From positions 1 through 8,279 of the forward strand of contig JANOLJ010000183.1 in assembly GCA_031419715.1 (NCBI GenBank): a stretch of 8,279 nt of DNA. The letters run 5' to 3'. The stretch comes from JAEMQF01 sp031419715 (GTDB taxonomy: Bacteria; Pseudomonadota; Gammaproteobacteria; Burkholderiales; Burkholderiaceae_C). Shown here one piece after another: positions 6,069 to 8,279 of the stretch. The stretch's first letter is position 1. The number at the start of each line of letters is the position of its first letter. Both the position numbers and the translations under genes were made by a program. The notes beneath the pieces are model-generated. The model ran no database searches and was not told where the DNA came from. It saw only the letters and a list, made by a program, of their open reading frames with translations.

Positions 6069-7013
6069 CTACCCAAACCGCAGCGCCACCACCCCACCCA
6101 CGATCACCACCGCCCCCACCGCGCGCTGCGCGCCTAAGGGTTCCTTGAGCAGCCACACGCCGAGCACGGTGGCGAAGAGGATCGAGGTCTCGCGCAGCGC
6201 GGAGATCGAGGCGACCGGTGCGCGCGTCATCGCCCACAGCGCGATCGCGTAGCTGCCGATCGACGCCGCGCCGCCCAGCGCCGCGAGCGGCCAGCGGATG
6301 CGCGCATAGGCGAGGATGGCGCTGCGCCCGGCCGCGTCGCGGCGCAACCACACGAGCATGGGATAGGGAATGCCGTCGAGCACGAACAGCAGCAGAACGT
6401 AGGTGAGCGCACTCTGCCCGGCCGCGACGGTAGCGCGCACGCCGATGCCGTCGACGAAGGTGTAGGTCGCGATCACACACGCATTGGCCAGCGCGAAGCC
6501 GAGGGCACGCCGGTGGTGCAGGGCTTCGCCCGGACTGCGCCCGGACGCGAACAGTCCCTGCGGACTGTTCGCCGCCTGGCGAGGGCCATGAGCCTGCGGC
6601 CCATGGCGCGCCAGGCCCACCAGCGCCACGCCGAGCGTCACCCCCAGCACGCCGGCCCAGGCCAGCGGCGACAGGCTTTCGCCCAGCACCGCCGAGCTGC
6701 CCAGCGCCACCAGCAGCGGCGCGCTGCCGCGCATGATGGGGTAGGTCAGGCCCAGGTCGCCGTGTTTGTAGGCACCGGCCAGGGTGATGTAGTACGCGAT
6801 GTGGATCAAGAGCGAGGCCGCGATGTAGGGCCAGGCCACCGCGGGCGGCAGACCGAACAGCAACAGCGGCGGCAGCGCGACAACGGCGCCGAGAAAATGC
6901 ACCAGGGCGGTATCGACTTCCTTGTCGCCGCTCGATTTGATGAGAGTGTTCCACCCGGCGTGCAGCACGGCGCCGAAAAGCACGGCCGCCACGACGGCCC
7001 ACGTCAGCGCCAT
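6069..7013 (-). CDS. EamA-family (drug/metabolite transporter superfamily) membrane transporter
   Basis: A 314-residue polytopic inner-membrane protein with about ten hydrophobic segments in two EamA repeats (about 1-135 and 170-313). Recognisable features are AGWNTLIK near residue 19, the LTYPIMRGSAPLLVAL stretch at 89-104 in repeat one, and the matching ALRETSILFATVLGVWLLKEPL segment at 272-293 in repeat two. The substrate is unknown; related proteins export or import small metabolites. The linker between the repeats (about 136-165) is unusually long, hydrophilic and rich in Gly, Pro and Arg. It is encoded by a cluster of palindromes, described separately. The ATG at 7011-7013 has GAGG at 7021-7024, seven bases upstream, lying inside a small hairpin. 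It is divergent from phnS across 188 bases. That closeness alone does not show a role in phosphonate uptake. Confidence 0.88.
   Translation of the reverse strand: MALTWAVVAAVLFGAVLHAGWNTLIKSSGDKEVDTALVHFLGAVVALPPLLLFGLPPAVAWPYIAASLLIHIAYYITLAGAYKHGDLGLTYPIMRGSAPLLVALGSSAVLGESLSPLAWAGVLGVTLGVALVGLARHGPQAHGPRQAANSPQGLFASGRSPGEALHHRRALGFALANACVIATYTFVDGIGVRATVAAGQSALTYVLLLFVLDGIPYPMLVWLRRDAAGRSAILAYARIRWPLAALGGAASIGSYAIALWAMTRAPVASISALRETSILFATVLGVWLLKEPLGAQRAVGAVVIVGGVVALRFG
6521..6607. repeat. Cluster of three hairpins inside the EamA gene (REP-like)
   Basis: Three inverted repeats sit side by side. GGGC-TTC-GCCC is at 6521-6531. A perfect 11-base pair of arms with loop CTGC is at 6547-6572 (GCGAACAGTCC and its complement). 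A ten-base stem with one mismatch and loop TGC is at 6585-6607. Two direct copies of CGCCCGGAC lie at 6527-6535 and 6538-6546. The 87-base cluster is a multiple of three and encodes the linker between the two EamA repeats (residues about 136-165). This resembles repetitive palindromic elements tolerated within genes. Identity with a known family was not established. Confidence 0.55.
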
Positions 7014-7018
7014 CGGAC

Positions 7019-7033
7019 AGCCTCGGCGAGGCT
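7019..7033 (-). promoter_or_regulatory. Hairpin covering the EamA ribosome-binding site
   Basis: In the minus-strand transcript AGCCTC-GCC-GAGGCT forms a six-pair stem with a three-base loop, ending five bases before the EamA start codon. The only Shine-Dalgarno candidate, GAGG (7021-7024), is in the 3' arm. Base-pairing would therefore hide it. No ligand-binding or thermosensor architecture is recognisable. Confidence 0.35.
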
Positions 7034-7080
7034 CGTATTGGGGCTAACCCCTAGGACCAAGAGGCAACGCCGAGGAGGCA

Positions 7081-7191
7081 ATGGCATGGCAGGGATTTTG
7101 CTCGACATCGGGTTGTCATCCTTGGCGGTTCATGATTGCTCTCTTAACCTGCCGCTATTGGCCTTCCTTGGCCTTCCCGATCAACTTCTGA
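7081..7191 (+). CDS. Possible 36-codon upstream ORF in the phnS leader
   Basis: A short reading frame begins at an ATG with GAGG (7072-7075) five bases upstream. Its TGA at 7189-7191 shares a base with the AGGAG of phnS (7191-7195). The deduced peptide is MAWQGFCSTSGCHPWRF and so on, with three Cys and three Trp and no recognised family. A second ATG at 7086 in another frame has AGGAGG seven bases upstream, but that frame runs about 100 codons into phnS and reads like an out-of-frame shadow. A leader peptide coupled to phnS is possible; chance is also plausible in GC-rich DNA. Confidence 0.2.
   Translation: MAWQGFCSTSGCHPWRFMIALLTCRYWPSLAFPINF
7158..7177 (+). repeat. Two tandem copies of TTGGCCTTCC in the phnS leader
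   Basis: Two perfect ten-base copies in tandem, ending 14 bases before the phnS Shine-Dalgarno AGGAG. No function is apparent. It may be a simple duplication or part of a leader structure. Confidence 0.4.
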
Positions 7192-7201
7192 GGAGATTTC
7201 C

Positions 7202-8242
7202 ATGCATGTCTCGCACGTCTTTCGGTCCGTGGCCTGCCTGGCCACGCTGGCACTCGCCGGCACAGCTTTCGCGCAAAAGACCACCCTGCTCGTCTACACC
7301 GCGCTCGAGACCGACCAGCTCAAGGCCTACCAAGAGGGCTTCAACAAGGTCGAGCCCAACATCGAAATCAAATGGGTGCGCGACTCCACAGGCGTGATCA
7401 CGGCGAAGCTGCTGGCGGAGAAAGCGAACCCGCAGGCTGACGTGGTGATGGGCGTGGCCGCGTCGAGCCTGGCGCTGCTCGACAAGAACGGCATGCTGCA
7501 TCCGTACCGGCCGCTGAATGCGGATGCGCTGATGAGCCAGTACATCGACAAGAAAAACCCGCCGGCCTGGTTCGGCATGGACGTCTGGGGTGCGACGATC
7601 TGCTTCAACACGATCGAGGCGCAAAAGCGCAACATCCCCAAACCCGAAACCTGGAAAGACCTGACCAAGCCAGTCTACAAAGGCCAGATCGTGATGCCCA
7701 ATCCGGCGAGCTCGGGCACCGGCTTCTTCGACGTGACGGCTTGGCTCACGCTGTGGGGCGACAAAGACGGCAAGGGAGATGGCTGGAAGTACATGGACGC
7801 GCTGCACGAGAACATCGCCCAGTACACGCACTCGGGCTCCAAGCCTTGCAATATGGCCTCCAGCGGCGAATTCGTGCTCGGCATTTCGTTCGAGTACCGC
7901 GCCAACGCGAACAAGGCCAAGGGCGCGCCGATCGACCTGGTGTTCCCGAAAGAAGGCCTGGGCTGGGATCTGGAAGCGTTCGCGATCCATAAAGGAACGA
8001 AGAACCTGGACGCGGCGAAGAAACTCGCCGACTGGGCGTCGAGCAAGGACGCGATGATTCTTTACGGCAAGAACTTCGCGATCACCGCGCAGCCCGGCGT
8101 CGCCCAACCGCTGCCCAACGTGCCGAAGGACTATGAAGCGCGCCTTGTGAAGATGGATTTTTCCTGGGCCGCCGACAACCGCGAGCGCATTCTCGAAGAG
8201 TGGACGAAGCGCTACAACGCGAAGAGCGAGCCGAAGAAGTGA
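7202..8242 (+). CDS. phnS: 2-aminoethylphosphonate ABC transporter, periplasmic substrate-binding protein
   Basis: A 346-residue periplasmic binding protein with a signal peptide (residues 1-24, AFA before Gln25). It matches the group annotated as putative 2-aminoethylphosphonate ABC transporter substrate-binding protein: LVYTALETDQL at 30-40, IKWVRDSTGVITAKLLAEKANPQADVV with Ser62-Thr63-Gly64, GMDVWGATICFNT, IVMPNPASSGTGFFDV at 163-178, QYTHSGSKPC at 207-216, ISFEYRA and FPKEGLGWDLEA. The conserved Ser/Thr/Gly loops are the likely phosphonate-binding elements; this is inferred from the family. The start has AGGAG at 7191-7195, six bases upstream. Only 37 bases follow the stop, so the expected ATPase and permease genes would be beyond the edge. 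It supplies the substrate that the PhnW-PhnY-PhnA route degrades, which links it to phnA-phnY about 4.2 kb to the left. Among iron- and spermidine-binding relatives the fold is similar, but the motif wording favours 2-AEP. Confidence 0.92.
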   Translation: MHVSHVFRSVACLATLALAGTAFAQKTTLLVYTALETDQLKAYQEGFNKVEPNIEIKWVRDSTGVITAKLLAEKANPQADVVMGVAASSLALLDKNGMLHPYRPLNADALMSQYIDKKNPPAWFGMDVWGATICFNTIEAQKRNIPKPETWKDLTKPVYKGQIVMPNPASSGTGFFDVTAWLTLWGDKDGKGDGWKYMDALHENIAQYTHSGSKPCNMASSGEFVLGISFEYRANANKAKGAPIDLVFPKEGLGWDLEAFAIHKGTKNLDAAKKLADWASSKDAMILYGKNFAITAQPGVAQPLPNVPKDYEARLVKMDFSWAADNRERILEEWTKRYNAKSEPKK

Positions 8243-8279
8243 GCCTTGCTGAGGCGGGGTCAGGCCTTGCCTTTTGCCC

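Noticed and set aside
6040..7002. A 320-codon minus-strand frame overlapping the EamA gene
   Set aside because: Arg/Ala/Gly-rich shadow frame. The EamA frame has a start, ribosome site and membrane segments.
7113..7150. TTGTCA and TTGGCG as -35 boxes for phnS
   Set aside because: Neither has a good -10 at 16-18 bases; the best is TAACCT, with three of six matches.
6513..7397. A 294-codon plus-strand frame spanning EamA antisense, the intergenic region and the start of phnS
   Set aside because: No domain is recognisable and its parts read as shadows of two real genes. Only the short leader frame at 7081 was kept, at low confidence.
7181..8107. A 308-codon minus-strand frame opposite phnS
   Set aside because: Antisense shadow; phnS has an unmistakable family match and a strong ribosome site.
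8243..8279. GCCT/AGGC hairpin and a T-run after phnS as a terminator
   Set aside because: The stem is only four pairs, it is not adjacent to the T-run, and transporter genes are expected to follow in the same operon.

Overview
The window looks like chromosomal DNA of a high-GC betaproteobacterium, probably Burkholderiales. The basis is GC-rich codon use, a PEP-CTERM protein, a DUF3617 protein, and phosphonate genes of the type common in that group. This is inference from gene content; no rRNA or tRNA is present to confirm it.

Left part (1-2965): the start of a secreted DUF3617 protein runs off the left edge. Next to it is a two-gene minus-strand operon, phnA-phnY, for oxidative breakdown of 2-aminoethylphosphonate (2-AEP). 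PhnY oxidises phosphonoacetaldehyde to phosphonoacetate, and PhnA hydrolyses that to acetate and phosphate. Right part (7014-8279): a plus-strand gene, phnS, encodes the periplasmic binding protein of a 2-AEP ABC transporter. Its permease and ATPase genes would be expected beyond the right edge. The 2-AEP aminotransferase PhnW is not in the window.

Middle part (2966-7013): the two halves of the phosphonate system are separated by about 4 kb of unrelated genes. They are a small PEP-CTERM exported protein, a lipoprotein, a VapBC-type toxin-antitoxin pair with a near-perfect 28-bp palindromic operator, and an EamA-family transporter. The inter-domain linker of the transporter is encoded by a cluster of palindromes.

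The most striking object is the lipoprotein at 3663-5189. Its first ~430 residues match the N-terminal part of a bacterial alpha-2-macroglobulin, and its last ~75 residues match the C-terminal domain of penicillin-binding protein 1C. These proteins are normally encoded by adjacent genes in that order, so this looks like an in-frame deletion fusion that kept both ends and lost both catalytic cores.

Intergenic stretches are all shorter than 300 bases: 162-255, 2966-3095, 5190-5316, 5948-6068, 7014-7201 and 8243-8279. Those with visible structure have their own entries. I saw nothing convincing in 162-255 or 8243-8279.
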